A DNA stretch of 64,000 nucleotides from JAAYYY01 sp964579295 (GCA_964579295.1 CAZOGK010000016.1:1-64000), one strand, 5' to 3'; shown: positions 33,955 to 42,694, counted from the stretch's first letter. Numbers and translations: made by a program. Notes: a model not told the origin generated them from the letters alone.

Positions 33955-36308
33955 GCGACAACGACGAGCGCCATGATCATATAGACGGCGACGAGCTGGT
34001 CTGCGTCGAGCTGCTGGCCGGCGCGGCCGCTGCCGCCGACGGCATTGTCGAGGTCTCGCTGGACCGCGACGGCGAAGCCGTGCAGTTCCACTACGACCCG
34101 GCCCGCACCGGCGCCGCAGCCGTGGCCGAGCTAGCCGCTGGCGTCGCGCCGGCGCTGGCCCGCCGCTGGCAGACCTGCACCATGCTCATCGACGGCCAAC
34201 ACGGGCGCGCCTGTGAAAGCTGCGCCCTGGCGATGGAAGCGCGGCTGGCCGCCATCCCCGGCGTGCATCGCGCCGCCGTCAGCTATCGCGGCGGCGCGCT
34301 CAGCATCCACTACGACCCCGGCGCGCTGACTCCCGGCGAGCTGGAGAGCCACGTCGAGTCGCTGCGCATCCCGCGCGCGGCCCCAGCGCCCACCGGTTGG
34401 CGGCGCTGGTTCGCCGGCGACCGCCTGGCCGCGCTGCTCACCGCCGTCACCTTCCTCGCCATGCTCGCCGGCCTGCTGCTGGGGCGGCTGGCGCTGCCCG
34501 CCTGGGCGCCGTGGCTGGCCTACGCCGTCGCCTACGCGGCCGGCGGCTACTTTGGCCTGCAGGCCGGGCTGGCCTCCCTGCGCGAGCGCACCATCGACGT
34601 GGACCTGCTGATGGTGCTGGCCGCCATTGGCGCGGCGCTGGTCAACGCCCCCTTTGAAGGGGCGCTGCTCCTCTTCCTCTTCAGCCTGAGCAACGTGCTG
34701 CAGAGCTACGCCATGGACCGCACGCGCAACGCCATCCGCGCCCTGATGGCCCTGCGCCCCGACGAGGCGCTGGTGCGGCGCGGCGAACGCCTGCTGACGC
34801 TGCCGCTGGACGAGGTGCGCATTGGCGAGGAGATTGTGGTCAGGCCCGGCGACCGTATCCCGCTGGACGGCCGCGTGCTGAGCGGGGAATGCGGCGTGGA
34901 CCAGAGCCAGATTACGGGCGAGTCGATACCCGTGAGCAAGGGGCCGGGCGACGCCGTGCTGGCCGGCAGCATTGTCCGCGGCGGCAGCCTGGACATTACC
35001 GTCACCCGCCCCGCCGCCGATTCGACCATCGCCCGCCTCATCCGCCTGGTGGAAGAGGCGCAGAGTGAGAAGGCCGAGACGCAGCGCTTTATTGACCGCG
35101 CCGAGCAATATTATGCCCTCGGCGTCATCATCATGACCGCCGCCGCCATCGCCATCCCGACGCTGCTGCTCCGCGAAGCGTTCAACCCCGCCTTCTACCG
35201 CGCCATGACGCTGATGGTCGCCGCCAGCCCCTGCGCCCTGGTCATCAGCACCCCGGCCACCGTGCTCAGCGCCATCGGCAACGGCGCGCGCCGCGGCGTG
35301 CTCTTTAAGGGCGGCGTCTACGTGGAGCAGGCTGCCGCCACTCGCGTCGTCGCCTTCGACAAGACCGGCACCCTGACGCTCGGCCAGCCACAGGTGACCG
35401 ACGTCGTCGGGCTGACGATGAGCGACGAGCGGCTGCTGGCCCTGGCCGCCGCCGTCGAAGCGCGCAGCGAGCACCCGCTGGCCGCGGCCATCGTGCGCGC
35501 CGCCGCCGAGCGCGGCCTGGAGGCGCCGCCCACGAGCGATTTCCGCTCCGATGCCGGGCGCGGCGTCAGCGCGCGCCTGGAGAATGGGCAGCGCCTTGCC
35601 GTGGGCAACCTGCGCCATTTCGCGGGCTACCAGGAGAGCGGCTTCGACCGTGCGCAGCAGACCATCTCCACGCTGCAGCGGGCGGGCAAGACGGCGGTGC
35701 TGGTCGCCCTACTGGACGACGAGGCCGGCACGGCGCAGGCGGCCGGCGTCATTGGCCTGGCCGACGTGCTGCGCCCCGACGCCGCCGCCGTGGTGCGCCG
35801 CCTCAAAGAAGTTGGCGTCGAGCGCGTCGTTATGCTCACCGGCGACCACGAGGAAGTAGCTTCGGCGATTGCGGCGCAGGCCGGCGTGGACGCTTACCAT
35901 GCCGGGCTGCTGCCGGAAGAAAAGCTGCGCATCCTCAAGGAAGAAGAAGCGCGCTACGGCCCGGTCGCCATGGTCGGCGACGGCGTGAACGACGCGCCCG
36001 CTCTGGCCGCCGCCTCCATTGGCATCGCCATGGGCGCGGCGGGCACCGACGTGGCGCTGGAAACGGCCGACATCGTGCTCATGTCCGACGACCTGACGCG
36101 CATCCCCTATCTCATTGGCCTCAGCCGCCAGACGCGCCGCACGCTGGTGCAGAACCTGGTCTTCGCCATCGGCGTCATCGGCATCCTCGTCGGCGCCGTC
36201 CTCGGCGTCGGCCTGGCCCTCCCCCTCAGCGTCGTCGGCCACGAAGGCAGCACGGTGCTTGTCAGTCTGAACGGGTTGCGGCTGTTGGGGTATCGCGAGG
36301 CGAACTGA
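33951..36308 (+). CDS. P1B-4-type heavy-metal exporting ATPase (PfeT/CoaT-like)
   Basis: A 785-residue membrane ATPase that pumps a transition metal out of the cell. An N-terminal metal-binding part carries a degenerate HMA-like stretch and then an HMA domain with ACESCALAMEARL (CxxC near residue 88). The membrane metal site reads ASPCALV (Ser426-Pro427-Cys428) and the last helices have HEGSTVLVSLNGLRLL (His764), the signature pair of the P1B-4 subgroup that exports Fe(II) or Co(II), not Cu or Zn/Cd. The catalytic core is complete: Asp470 in DKTGTLT, TGES in the actuator domain, and GDGVNDAPALA. The ATGA overlap with the Fur-family regulator implies coupled expression. An N-terminal HMA domain is unusual in P1B-4 pumps. 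A perfect hairpin follows the stop. Confidence 0.9.
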   Translation: MSDNDERHDHIDGDELVCVELLAGAAAAADGIVEVSLDRDGEAVQFHYDPARTGAAAVAELAAGVAPALARRWQTCTMLIDGQHGRACESCALAMEARLAAIPGVHRAAVSYRGGALSIHYDPGALTPGELESHVESLRIPRAAPAPTGWRRWFAGDRLAALLTAVTFLAMLAGLLLGRLALPAWAPWLAYAVAYAAGGYFGLQAGLASLRERTIDVDLLMVLAAIGAALVNAPFEGALLLFLFSLSNVLQSYAMDRTRNAIRALMALRPDEALVRRGERLLTLPLDEVRIGEEIVVRPGDRIPLDGRVLSGECGVDQSQITGESIPVSKGPGDAVLAGSIVRGGSLDITVTRPAADSTIARLIRLVEEAQSEKAETQRFIDRAEQYYALGVIIMTAAAIAIPTLLLREAFNPAFYRAMTLMVAASPCALVISTPATVLSAIGNGARRGVLFKGGVYVEQAAATRVVAFDKTGTLTLGQPQVTDVVGLTMSDERLLALAAAVEARSEHPLAAAIVRAAAERGLEAPPTSDFRSDAGRGVSARLENGQRLAVGNLRHFAGYQESGFDRAQQTISTLQRAGKTAVLVALLDDEAGTAQAAGVIGLADVLRPDAAAVVRRLKEVGVERVVMLTGDHEEVASAIAAQAGVDAYHAGLLPEEKLRILKEEEARYGPVAMVGDGVNDAPALAAASIGIAMGAAGTDVALETADIVLMSDDLTRIPYLIGLSRQTRRTLVQNLVFAIGVIGILVGAVLGVGLALPLSVVGHEGSTVLVSLNGLRLLGYREAN

Positions 36309-36309
36309 G

Positions 36310-36338
36310 GTGACCGGCACTCTGGCAGTGCCGGTCAC
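36310..36338. terminator. Perfect 12-bp hairpin between convergent genes
   Basis: GTGACCGGCACT, loop CTGGC, AGTGCCGGTCAC, starting 2 bp after the P-type ATPase stop, in a 47-bp gap before the convergent aminotransferase stop. Likely a bidirectional terminator although no T tract follows. Confidence 0.7.
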
Positions 36339-36355
36339 GCGGGTAAGCGGCTCCG

Positions 36356-37738
36356 CTAGAGAGCCGGGTTGGGGTGGGCCGCCAGCAGCTGGCGCTCTTC
36401 CTGCGCCACCTCGTCCAGCACCTCGACCACCGCTTCCGTCAGCAGCGCTACCATCTCCTCAATCTGCGCTTCGGAAATAATCAGCGGCGGGCCGAGCATG
36501 ACCAGGTCGCCATTCTGTCCATCGGCGCAGCCCTGCGACCAGTAGACAATCAGCCCCTTGTCAAAGGCGCGCTCGCGAATCTTCCAGGCCAGCCCAAGCT
36601 GCGCCGGGAACGGCTCCTTCGTCTCGCGGTCCTGCACGAACTCCAGCGCCCACAACAGGCCGCGACCGCGGATGTCGCCCACGAATGGGTGGTCGCCCAG
36701 CGCCGCGCGCAGCCGCTGCCCCAGCGCCTCGCCCATGGCGGCGGCGTTCTCCACCAACCGCTCGCGCTGGATAATGCGCAGCGTCGCCAGCGCAGCCGCC
36801 GCGCCCACCGCGTGGTGGCTGAAGGTGCCGCCGTGGTTGAAGTCGCCCAGCCGCTGGCGCACCAGCTCCACGTGCTCATGCGGCGTCATAACGGCGGCAA
36901 ACGGTACGTAGCCGCCGGCAATCCCCTTGCTGCTGACGAGAATATCGGGCGTCACGCCCCAATGGTCGATGGCCCACCAGCGGCCGGTGCGGCCCATGCC
37001 CGTCAACACCTCGTCGAGGATGAGCAGCACGCCGTACTTGTCGCATATCTCGCGGATGCGCGGCCAGTATTCGGGCGACGGCTCGGCCGCTCCCAGGCTG
37101 CTGCCGCTGATTGGCTCGGCGATGAAGCCGGCCACGTTTTCCACGCCATAGGCCAGAATCGTCTCCTCCAGCCGGTCGGCCAGATTCTCGCCCTTCGGGT
37201 CGAAGCGGTAGGGGTAGGGGTGGCGAATGTGCGGCATATTCTGCAGCATGCCCAGGTACGGGGTGCGCAGGCTGGTGCGGCCGCTGACCGCCATGCTGCC
37301 CAGGGTGGTGCCGTGGTAGCTGAGGCTGCGGCAGATGATCAGATACCGCCCGGCCTGCCCGCGCGCCATCTGGATCTGGCGCGCCAGCTTCAGGCCGCCC
37401 TCCACCGCCTCGCTGCCGCTGGTGATGAAGTAGCTGCGCGCCCGGGGTATGGGCACGACCTCGGCCAGCGCCGCCGCATACTCCTCGACTACGTCGGCGG
37501 TGAACATGATGGCGTGGGCGTAGGCCACCGCCTGCGCCTGCGCGGCCATCGCCTCCACAATCTCGGTCCGGCCGTGGCCGACATTGACCACCAGCGGCCC
37601 GCCGGAGCCGTCGATATAACGCTTGCCGCTCTTATCGTAGAGGTAAATGCCGTGGCCGTGGCTGATCGCCGGCCGCCGGTGCTTCATCTTGCGGTAGAAA
37701 ACGCTCCCGCCCGGGTGCCCAAACAACTGCTCTGTCAC
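36356..37738 (-). CDS. Class III pyridoxal-phosphate aminotransferase
   Basis: A 460-residue cytoplasmic aminotransferase of the omega-amino acid/4-aminobutyrate group. Landmarks: GSGGPLVVNVGHG, the PLP-ring segment LSYHGTTLGSMAVSG, LIADEVLTGMGRTG-like LILDEVLTGMGRTGRWW with the PLP Asp, and the Schiff-base Lys in VSSKGIAGGYVP. The C-terminal FNHGGTFSHHAVGAAAAL is also typical. The start GTG 37738 is preferred over ATG 37750 because GGAGG lies five bases upstream of it; the ORF is open to 37798. The natural substrate cannot be told. A scaffold gap lies upstream, so any partner gene is hidden. It converges with the metal ATPase. Confidence 0.87.
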   Translation of the reverse strand: MTEQLFGHPGGSVFYRKMKHRRPAISHGHGIYLYDKSGKRYIDGSGGPLVVNVGHGRTEIVEAMAAQAQAVAYAHAIMFTADVVEEYAAALAEVVPIPRARSYFITSGSEAVEGGLKLARQIQMARGQAGRYLIICRSLSYHGTTLGSMAVSGRTSLRTPYLGMLQNMPHIRHPYPYRFDPKGENLADRLEETILAYGVENVAGFIAEPISGSSLGAAEPSPEYWPRIREICDKYGVLLILDEVLTGMGRTGRWWAIDHWGVTPDILVSSKGIAGGYVPFAAVMTPHEHVELVRQRLGDFNHGGTFSHHAVGAAAALATLRIIQRERLVENAAAMGEALGQRLRAALGDHPFVGDIRGRGLLWALEFVQDRETKEPFPAQLGLAWKIRERAFDKGLIVYWSQGCADGQNGDLVMLGPPLIISEAQIEEMVALLTEAVVEVLDEVAQEERQLLAAHPNPAL

Positions 37739-37815
37739 AGCCGCCTCCATAGCCTCAAAAGATGCGGGAATTGTGGCTGAGAATGCAGACGCAAGCAACT
37801 AGCAGTAGGGATCGG

Positions 37816-37915
37816 NNNNNNNNNNNNNNNNNNNNNNNNNNNNNNNNNNNNNNNNNNNNNNNNNNNNNNNNNNNNNNNNNNNNNNNNNNNNNNNNNNNNN
37901 NNNNNNNNNNNNNNN
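37816..37915. other. Assembly gap (100 N)
   Basis: Exactly 100 N in the space between the aminotransferase and the ZIP transporter; both flanking genes look complete, so only intergenic sequence or a small gene can be hidden. Confidence 0.95.
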
Positions 37916-37932
37916 TCCCCTATCCCCTCTTT

Positions 37933-37961
37933 TAGATGCATCTACAATTCTGTGATACAAT
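37933..37961 (+). promoter_or_regulatory. Palindrome TAGATGCATCTA and -10 box TACAAT before the ZIP transporter
   Basis: A perfect 12-bp palindrome (37933-37944) sits in the -35 region, 11 bp before a TACAAT (37956-37961). The arrangement fits an operator for a repressor, perhaps metal-responsive. Inference. Confidence 0.45.
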
Positions 37962-37977
37962 CTGCTTGGAGACACTC

Positions 37978-38793
37978 ATGCTAGACAGCATCGCCGCCCT
38001 CCCCGCTGTCCTCCAGGCCCTGCTCGGCTCCGGTTTTGGCTGGTTCATGACCGCCCTCGGCGCCGCCACCATCTTCTTCACCCGCTCGCTCAACCGCAAG
38101 CTGCTCGACGCCATGCTCGGCTTTGCCGCCGGGGTGATGATTGCCGCCAGCTACTGGTCGCTGCTGGCGCCGGCCATCGCCCTGGCCGAGGAAAACGGCG
38201 GTCCACCGGCGTGGGTGCCGGCTGCGGCCGGCTTCCTGCTTGGCGGCATCTTCCTGCGCGTGCTGGACCTCGTCCTGCCCCACCTGCACCCCAACCTGCC
38301 TATCGAAGGGCGCGAGGGCGTCGAGACGACTTGGCGGCGCACGACGCTGCTCATCCTGGCCATCACCCTGCACAACATCCCCGAAGGGCTGGCAGTGGGC
38401 GTCGCCTTTGGCGCGGCGGCGGCGGGGCTGCCGGCTGCCACCACCGCCGGCGCCGTCGCGCTGGCGCTTGGTATTGGCATCCAGAACTTCCCGGAGGCGA
38501 TGGCCGTGAGCATGCCGCTCCGGCGCGCCGGCATGAGCCGCTTCCGCAGCTTCTGGTACGGCCAGCTCAGCGGCATTGTCGAGCCGGTGGCCGGCGTGCT
38601 CGGCGCCTTCGCGGTGCTCCAGTCACGGGCGCTCCTGCCCTACGCCCTGGCCTTCGCCGCCGGCGCCATGATCTTCGTCGTCGTCGAAGAGCTCATTCCG
38701 GAGGCGCAGGGTGAAGGCAACGCCGACCTAGCCACCATGGGCGCCATGATCGGCTTCGCCCTGATGATGACCTTAGACGTAGCTTTAGGCTAG
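37978..38793 (+). CDS. ZIP-family metal transporter (GufA type)
   Basis: A 271-residue integral membrane protein importing divalent metal such as zinc. The two metal-site helices are clear: ITLHNIPEGLAVGVAFG and GIQNFPEAMAVSMPLR, followed by GAMIFVVVEELIPEA. About eight membrane helices fit, with a short cytoplasmic loop containing HLHPNLPIEG (His-rich). The start ATG 37978 has GGAG upstream; the ORF is open to an ATG at 37936, but that lies before the TACAAT box. It is not coupled to the Fur/ATPase pair, being on the far side of a gap, but continues a metal-transport theme. The stop TAG is merged with the first heptad of array 9. Confidence 0.9.
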   Translation: MLDSIAALPAVLQALLGSGFGWFMTALGAATIFFTRSLNRKLLDAMLGFAAGVMIAASYWSLLAPAIALAEENGGPPAWVPAAAGFLLGGIFLRVLDLVLPHLHPNLPIEGREGVETTWRRTTLLILAITLHNIPEGLAVGVAFGAAAAGLPAATTAGAVALALGIGIQNFPEAMAVSMPLRRAGMSRFRSFWYGQLSGIVEPVAGVLGAFAVLQSRALLPYALAFAAGAMIFVVVEELIPEAQGEGNADLATMGAMIGFALMMTLDVALG

Positions 38794-38833
38794 TGGACAG
38801 CGACCAGTGGCCAGTGTACAGTGGTCAGTGGCC
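38792..38833. repeat. Heptad array 9a (6 units, AGTGGNC)
   Basis: Six units in exact register: AGTGGAC, AGCGACC, AGTGGCC, AGTGTAC and two further AGTGGYC. The first two bases are the AG of the upstream TAG stop codon. Confidence 0.85.
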
Positions 38834-38848
38834 GGCCGTGCGCAGCGC

Positions 38849-38890
38849 ACTGACAACTGGCTATTGGCAACCGACTACCGACTACTGATT
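38849..38890. repeat. Heptad array 9b (6 units, ACYGACT-like)
   Basis: Six units: ACTGACA, ACTGGCT, ATTGGCA, ACCGACT twice and ACTGATT. They are roughly the reverse complement type of array 9a, so the two can pair across a 15-bp centre. Confidence 0.85.
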
Positions 38891-38903
38891 CATGAGGCTC
38901 TGA

Positions 38904-40274
38904 ATGAACAAACGCAACAACACCACGCTCGCCGTTGGCCTCGGCTGCTTGCTCCTCCTCCTCTGCATTGGCGGGGCTGTGGCCGTGGTGGCTTTTTTCG
39001 TGCCCACCATCCGCTCGACCGACGTCTTCCGCGATACGCCCTTTGAGTTTGAGAGCGCGCCCTTCGAGGTGACCCGCGTCGTGGCGCCGGAGCGGGAAGT
39101 CGCGGTGGGGACGCCGGACGTGGCCCAGACGGGCATAGATTCGCCCGCGCAGAGCGCCACGCAAAGCGCCATCCCCACGCTGCCGGCCAGCGTGCGCGAG
39201 GCCACGGGCGAGCGCGGCCCGGAAGACGAGGCCCAGCTCCAACCGGGCGCCAGCCCCATTGCGGCCGACCATCTGGCCCAGCTCTATCGGGCGGCGAACC
39301 CCGGCGTCGTCTCCATTCGCGTGCTGGCCGCCGGCCCGCTCGGCGCGGGCGAAGGCGCCGGTAGCGGCTTCATCATCGACGATGACGGCCACATCGTCAC
39401 CAATGAGCACGTCGTCCAGGGCGCGCAGCTCGTGACCGTTGTCTTTTACAATGGCTTCGAGGCCGAGGCGGAAGTGGTCGGCGGCGACGACGACAGCGAC
39501 CTGGCCGTTCTGCGCGTGAGCGAGATGGCGGAAGGCGCCCATCCCCTGCCCATCGGCGACAGCAACGCCGTCCAGGCCGGCGAATGGGTGGTCGCCATCG
39601 GCAACCCGTTTGGCTTTTCCAGCTCGATGACGCTGGGCATTGTCAGCGCCGTCGGCCGCGCCATTCCCGGCCTGGTCGAAGGCTTCAGCATTCCCCAGGT
39701 CATCCAGACCGACGCGGCCATTAACCCCGGCAACAGCGGCGGCCCGCTGCTCAACATGAACGGCGAGGTCGTCGGCGTCAACGCCCAGATTCGTACTGAT
39801 GCCGGCGTGCGCGCCAACAGCGGCGTCGGTTTTGCCATCCCCAGCAACGTGGTGCGCCTCGTCGCCCCCGTGCTGGTCGAGACCGGCGCCTACCAGTGGC
39901 CCTACCTCGGCGTGCAGGGCTTCGGCTATGGCGTGGACCTGGCGCTGCAGGAAGCCAACGACCTGCCCGACCAGCTTGGCGCCTACGTGCACGTCGTCCA
40001 GCCCAACACGCCGGCCGCGGAGGCCGGGCTGCGCGGCAGCCGCGGCCAGCAGACGGCGCTGGGCCAGGCGGTGGCCGTCGGCGGTGACGTCATTATTGCC
40101 TTCAACGGCGAGCAGGTGATCGATTTTGCCGACATGCTCAGCCGCATCGCCTTCAGCCAGGTGGGCGAAGAGGTGACGCTGACCGTGCGCCGCGACGGCG
40201 AGCTGATCGACGTGCCCGTCACCCTGGCCGCTCGCCCCGCCAGCGTTGACATCTTCCAGCAGGTCGAGCCGTAA
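38904..40274 (+). CDS. HtrA/DegS-like serine protease with membrane anchor and PDZ domain
   Basis: A 456-residue protein with an N-terminal anchor (about residues 8-32), an acidic linker, a trypsin-like domain and a PDZ domain at the end (about 335-445). The triad is His169 (VTNEHVVQG), Asp199 (DDSDLAVLR) and Ser278 (NPGNSGGPLLN). It acts outside the membrane in protein quality control. GAGG lies upstream of the ATG. Compared with the lipoprotein HtrA at 26509 it is anchored by a helix and has a different linker, so the two are separate family members rather than a recent duplication. The next gene lies 75 bp downstream on the same strand. Confidence 0.91.
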   Translation: MNKRNNTTLAVGLGCLLLLLCIGGAVAVVAFFVPTIRSTDVFRDTPFEFESAPFEVTRVVAPEREVAVGTPDVAQTGIDSPAQSATQSAIPTLPASVREATGERGPEDEAQLQPGASPIAADHLAQLYRAANPGVVSIRVLAAGPLGAGEGAGSGFIIDDDGHIVTNEHVVQGAQLVTVVFYNGFEAEAEVVGGDDDSDLAVLRVSEMAEGAHPLPIGDSNAVQAGEWVVAIGNPFGFSSSMTLGIVSAVGRAIPGLVEGFSIPQVIQTDAAINPGNSGGPLLNMNGEVVGVNAQIRTDAGVRANSGVGFAIPSNVVRLVAPVLVETGAYQWPYLGVQGFGYGVDLALQEANDLPDQLGAYVHVVQPNTPAAEAGLRGSRGQQTALGQAVAVGGDVIIAFNGEQVIDFADMLSRIAFSQVGEEVTLTVRRDGELIDVPVTLAARPASVDIFQQVEP

Positions 40275-40349
40275 GCGCATCGTCCGCTTGAAAAACGGAC
40301 CGGCCGGCTGCTCTGGTAGCGCCGCCGAGCGACGACACAGGAGGTCCCG

Positions 40350-41351
40350 ATGACCCCATCGTTCTATAACCCCGACCGCGTCGGCACCCTCTTCTATCCG
40401 GACATGGGCGCGGTGGCCGCGGCCGCGGCCGGAGCCGGCCTGCCGCCCGCCGCCGCCGCCGGCCGCCGCGTGCTGCTGCTGCTGGTCGATATGCAAGTAG
40501 ACTTCTGCCACGACCACGGCGCGCTCTACGTGCCCGGGGCCCAGGACGACCTCCGCCGCCTCATTCGCTTCATCTTCGACCGCGCCGCCGCCATCACCGA
40601 CATTGTCTGCACGCTGGATAGTCACCTGCCTTTCCAGATTTTCCACCCGGCGTGGTGGGCCGACGCCAGCGGGCGTCATCCAGCGCCGCTGACGTTGATT
40701 AGCGCCGAAGACGTGGCTGCCGGCCGCTGGCGCCCGCTGGTCATGCCCGATTGGTCGGTCGCCTACGTCGAGCGGCTGGAAGAGCAGCACCAGAAAGTGC
40801 TCACTATCTGGCCCTACCACGTGCTCATGGGCGGGCCGGGCAACAGCCTCGACCCGGCTCTCTACGAAGTGGTCCAGTGGCATAGCCTGGCGCGCCAGAC
40901 ACAGCCCGCCTGGCTCTATAAGGGGCGCATCCCGCAGAGCGAGCATTACAGCGCCCTGCGCCCGGAAGTGCCCGTGCCCGGCCACCCGCAGGGCGAGCTG
41001 CACGCCGGCATCCTGGAGACGTTGGCCGCCGCCGACCTCGTCTTCATTGCCGGCGAGGCGCAGAGCCACTGCGTGCTGGAGACGCTGGAAGATATTGTGG
41101 ACATCTTTGGCGACCCCGACGACCGCACGGCGCTCGACAAGTTCTATCTGCTCACCGACTGCACCAGCAGCGTGCTGCACCCGCAAATAGACTTCGAAGC
41201 GCTCAGCCTGGAAGCCTTTGACCAGTTCGCCCGCCGCGGCGTCCATTTCGTCAAGTCCACCGACCCGCTGCCCTTCCTCGACGAGGCCGTTCCCGACGGC
41301 AGCGACGGGCAGCCCGTCCTTGCCTTGCAGCGCATGGGCAGTTGGGAATAG
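40350..41351 (+). CDS. Isochorismatase/nicotinamidase-like cysteine hydrolase
   Basis: A 333-residue cytoplasmic cysteine hydrolase, longer than the usual 180-220 residues. The catalytic Asp is in LLVDMQVDFC, the nucleophile Cys in AGEAQSHCVLETL and the Lys candidate in WLYKGRIPQ. Metal-site residues of nicotinamidases (Asp-His-His) can be matched to LDSHLPFQIFHP, so hydrolysis of nicotinamide or a related amide is possible. The extra length is an N-terminal segment (residues 1-40) and an insertion around 105-165. A strong AGGAGGT precedes the ATG. A copy of the ~100-bp dispersed repeat follows 15 bp after its stop. The substrate is unknown. Confidence 0.83.
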   Translation: MTPSFYNPDRVGTLFYPDMGAVAAAAAGAGLPPAAAAGRRVLLLLVDMQVDFCHDHGALYVPGAQDDLRRLIRFIFDRAAAITDIVCTLDSHLPFQIFHPAWWADASGRHPAPLTLISAEDVAAGRWRPLVMPDWSVAYVERLEEQHQKVLTIWPYHVLMGGPGNSLDPALYEVVQWHSLARQTQPAWLYKGRIPQSEHYSALRPEVPVPGHPQGELHAGILETLAAADLVFIAGEAQSHCVLETLEDIVDIFGDPDDRTALDKFYLLTDCTSSVLHPQIDFEALSLEAFDQFARRGVHFVKSTDPLPFLDEAVPDGSDGQPVLALQRMGSWE

Positions 41352-41366
41352 CGACTTGTAGCCCGT

Positions 41367-41466
41367 GCCTAAATATGGGGCATTAGATTGGCAACGCTGT
41401 AGAGCGATTTTTTGAAATCGCTCTACAGGAACTGGGCTTCGTGGTAATGCCCCGTTATTTGTTAAC
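41367..41466 (+). repeat. ~100-bp dispersed element, copy A
   Basis: Contains a perfect 12-bp hairpin (GTAGAGCGATTT 41399-41410, loop TTTG, complement 41415-41426) and ends GTGGTAATGCCCCGTTATTTGTTAAC-like. Copies at 33274 and, inverted, at 61369. The ATG used by the next gene lies in its right end. Confidence 0.75.
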
Positions 41467-42688
41467 CCCCAACAGCCGTCTGCGAACGACTGAAGTCGTT
41501 ACTCCCAGGGGCGCCGCTCGCTGGCTGGCGCTGCCGCTGGTCCTCTTCGTGGCCGCTTGCACTGCTACCGCCCCGGCGGCGCCCACACCCACGGTCGCGC
41601 CCACCGCCACGCGGCCGCCGCTGCCCACGGTAGCCGTCACCATCGAGGGGCCCGGCGCTGCCCTGCCGCCCACGCCCGTGCCCACCGCAACCCCGCGCAG
41701 CGCCACCGCCATCCCGCCAACGCCGTCGCTCACCGCCGAGCCATCGCCCACGGCACACCCGCTGCAGCCCTACACCATCCCTGCCCTGCGCGCCCGTACC
41801 TACCCCGGCGGCGACATCGAGCTGCGCGAGGTGGTGGAGCAGACGGCCGGCTTCAGCCGCGTCGCCTTTGCCTATCCCAGCGATGGGCTGACTATCACCG
41901 GCCTGGCCCACCTGCCGCCCGGTCCCGGCCCTTTCCCCACCGTCATCCTGCTGCACGGCTACGTGGACCGCGACCGCTATTTTGCCGGCAGCGACACCTG
42001 GCCCGAGGCGGAATATTTCGCCGCCCGCGGCTACCTGGCGCTATCCCCCGACTTCCGCACCTGGGGCGGCTCAGACGTGGGCGAGAGCTTCTTTCACATG
42101 GGCCTCGTGGTCGATACCATCAACCTGATCAGCGCGCTGCCGTCGCTGCCGCAGGCCGATGGCGAGCGCGTGCTGCTCTGGGGCCACAGCATGGGCGGCG
42201 GCGTCGTCACGAAGGTGATGACCATCGACCCGCGCCCGCGCGCCGCCGTGCTCTACGCGCCCAACAGCGCCGACGACGCCGACCTGATTGCCCGCTGGGG
42301 CTTCGGCTGCCGCCCCGGCGTGCCGCAATCGGTCAACCAGCAGTGCAACCCGGCCGAGTCGCTGCCGCCCTGGCTGCCGGCCGCCACGCTCGACGCCTAC
42401 TACGCCGGCGCCGCCGACCCGGCGTTCCTGCGCCTGGTCGCGCCCATCTACCACCTCGACGCCATCAGCGCGCCCATCCAGATCCACATCGGCACGGCCG
42501 ACGGCGCCGCCCTGGTGGAAACGCCGCCGGAATGGTCGCAGAAGCTGCACACGGCCCTGTTGACTGCCGGCCGCGAGGTGGCGTACTACAGCTACCCCGG
42601 CGCCGGCCACACCTTCAGCGGCGCTCCCTGGCGGGAGATGATGTCGCGCGCGGTCGATTTCTACGGGGCGGCCATGCGTGGCCCGTGA
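41447..42688 (+). CDS. Alpha/beta hydrolase lipoprotein, paralogue of the one at 27878
   Basis: A lipoprotein of about 413 residues: signal ending LALPLVLFVAACTA (lipobox VAAC), then a Thr/Pro/Ala linker (about 45-105) and an alpha/beta hydrolase domain. The nucleophile is Ser248 in WGHSMGGGV, the oxyanion region ILLHGYVDRDRY, the acid candidate Asp in GTADGAALVE and the base His in GAGHTFSG. It probably hydrolyses esters or peptides outside the cell. The first codons lie in the dispersed ~100-bp repeat: the ATG at 41447 is inside the ATGCCCCGTTA block and has no ribosome site, so the start may be wrong or recruited. Linker plan and fold match the 27878 gene. Confidence 0.82.
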   Translation: MPRYLLTPNSRLRTTEVVTPRGAARWLALPLVLFVAACTATAPAAPTPTVAPTATRPPLPTVAVTIEGPGAALPPTPVPTATPRSATAIPPTPSLTAEPSPTAHPLQPYTIPALRARTYPGGDIELREVVEQTAGFSRVAFAYPSDGLTITGLAHLPPGPGPFPTVILLHGYVDRDRYFAGSDTWPEAEYFAARGYLALSPDFRTWGGSDVGESFFHMGLVVDTINLISALPSLPQADGERVLLWGHSMGGGVVTKVMTIDPRPRAAVLYAPNSADDADLIARWGFGCRPGVPQSVNQQCNPAESLPPWLPAATLDAYYAGAADPAFLRLVAPIYHLDAISAPIQIHIGTADGAALVETPPEWSQKLHTALLTAGREVAYYSYPGAGHTFSGAPWREMMSRAVDFYGAAMRGP

Positions 42689-42694
42689 GGGTGG

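Noticed and set aside
34131..35618. 495-residue minus-strand ORF opposite the metal ATPase
   Set aside because: Shadow ORF; the plus-strand ATPase has all catalytic motifs.
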